NCBI GenBank assembly: GCA_024637155.1
Contig: JAGXFR010000058.1
Coordinates: 1 to 64,000, forward strand
Direction of reading: 5' to 3'
DNA length: 64,000 nucleotides
Source of the DNA: Burkholderiaceae bacterium
Lineage (GTDB): Bacteria > Pseudomonadota > Gammaproteobacteria > Burkholderiales > Burkholderiaceae_E
Notes under the pieces: generated by a model
What the model was told of the DNA's origin: nothing
Database searches by the model: none
The model's input: only the letters and a program-made list of their open reading frames with translations
Made by a program: the position numbers and the translations under genes
Shown here: positions 63,515-64,000 of the stretch, in pieces
Layout: the number at the start of each line of letters is the position of its first letter
How positions within the stretch are numbered: position 1 is the first letter of the stretch

Positions 63515-64000
63515 ATGCGGCTCGACAAGCTCACGACCCAGTTCCAGCAGTCCCTCGAGGACGCGCACCGCCTCGCGCTGACCAATGACAACCAGTACAT
63601 CGAGCCGGTCCACGTGCTCTCGGCAATCGTGGGCCAGGGCGACGGCGCCGGGCGCGCGCTGCTGGAGCGCTGCGGGGTGCGGATTGCTTCGCTCAAGACC
63701 GCGCTCGACGGGGCGATCCAGAGCCTGCCGCAGGTATCGGGCACCGGGGGTGACGTGCAGTTCGGACGCGACCTGGTCAACCTGCTCAACCTCGCCGAGA
63801 AGGCGTCCCTCAAGCGTGGCGACCAGTATGTCGCCAGCGAGATGTTCCTGCTGGCGGTCGCCGACGACAAGGGCGAGGCGGGACGGCTGGCGCGTGCGGC
63901 GGGGCTGGATCGCCGCGCGCTGGAAGCCGCGATCGAAGCGGCGCGCGGCGGGCAGAGCGTTGGCTCGAGCGAGGATGAGGGGCAGCGCGAGGCGCTCAAG
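63515..64000 (+). CDS. clpB: ATP-dependent chaperone ClpB, N-terminal part (partial)
   Basis: The first 162 codons, running off the window. MRLDKLTTQFQQSLEDAHRL and NQYIEPVHVLSAIV are the Clp N-domain; LLNLAEKASLKRGDQYVASE follows as the second N-domain repeat. The AAA modules lie outside the window. ClpB dissolves aggregates with DnaK. AAGGGA lies before the ATG, and the promoter upstream is of heat-shock type. Confidence 0.95.
   Translation, partial: MRLDKLTTQFQQSLEDAHRLALTNDNQYIEPVHVLSAIVGQGDGAGRALLERCGVRIASLKTALDGAIQSLPQVSGTGGDVQFGRDLVNLLNLAEKASLKRGDQYVASEMFLLAVADDKGEAGRLARAAGLDRRALEAAIEAARGGQSVGSSEDEGQREALK

Overview
This 64 kb window is GC-rich, gene-dense bacterial chromosome. It most resembles a betaproteobacterium (Burkholderiales/Rhodocyclales-like). 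The evidence is the rpsF-priB-rpsR-rplI-dnaB block, the alaC-hom-thrC...moeA-moaD-moaE...clpB gene order, scattered polyhydroxyalkanoate (PHA) genes (thiolase, intracellular PHB depolymerase, PHA-system protein, phasin), and an RnfB-like ferredoxin translationally coupled to nth. No rRNA, tRNA, CRISPR array, insertion sequence or phage gene was seen. No stretch longer than 300 bases lacks a gene. The window opens in the 3' end of an MFS transporter and closes in the 5' end of clpB.

Layout. 1-6.2 kb: thiolase, Pit phosphate transporter with its DUF47 partner, DUF1841 protein, rnfB-like ferredoxin-nth, PHB depolymerase. 6.3-10.2 kb: a 1195-residue flavoprotein that joins a GltD/NfnB-like half to a PyrK/NfnA-like half, coupled to ferredoxin fdxA. 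10.5-15.8 kb: a low-complexity secreted protein, then a branched-chain-amino-acid-type ABC transporter whose two permeases are fused. 15.8-20.1 kb: pncB and small metabolic or membrane genes. 20.1-29.1 kb: recC-recB-recD, with 4-base overlaps at both junctions. 29-36.8 kb: ABC-F protein, TetR regulator, phasin, a lipase-like/GMC oxidoreductase/TAT-protein cluster, and diacylglycerol kinase. 36.8-39.9 kb: ribosomal genes and dnaB.

40-51.6 kb holds the most unusual content: one tightly packed minus-strand operon of about 11 genes. From its promoter it encodes a 50-residue membrane protein, a CuA subunit II, a B-type heme-copper subunit I that lacks the catalytic tyrosine, CyoE, a SCO protein, a PetB-like cytochrome b fused to 2[4Fe-4S] and MvhD-like domains, an unknown one-helix protein, a second divergent heme-copper subunit I with a His-to-Asp change, a second PetB-like cytochrome b fused to 2Fe-2S and FNR-type reductase domains, a CtaA-like heme A synthase, and a DUF2249 protein. 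A perfect TTGAC-TTAA-GTCAA box lies at the operon promoter, and a cysteine-free Dnr-like Crp/Fnr regulator faces its far end. Together these suggest a nitric-oxide-responsive respiratory system: an sNOR-like reductase plus a second NOR-like catalytic subunit and dedicated cytochrome b electron-input modules. Function is inferred; the architecture is read directly.

51.8-64 kb: SirB2-like protein, PIN-PhoH ATPase, Mth938-domain protein, alaC-hom-thrC, acyltransferase, mobB-moeA-moaD-moaE molybdenum cofactor genes, crcB fluoride channel, an old-yellow-enzyme homologue, and clpB behind a sigma-32-like promoter.
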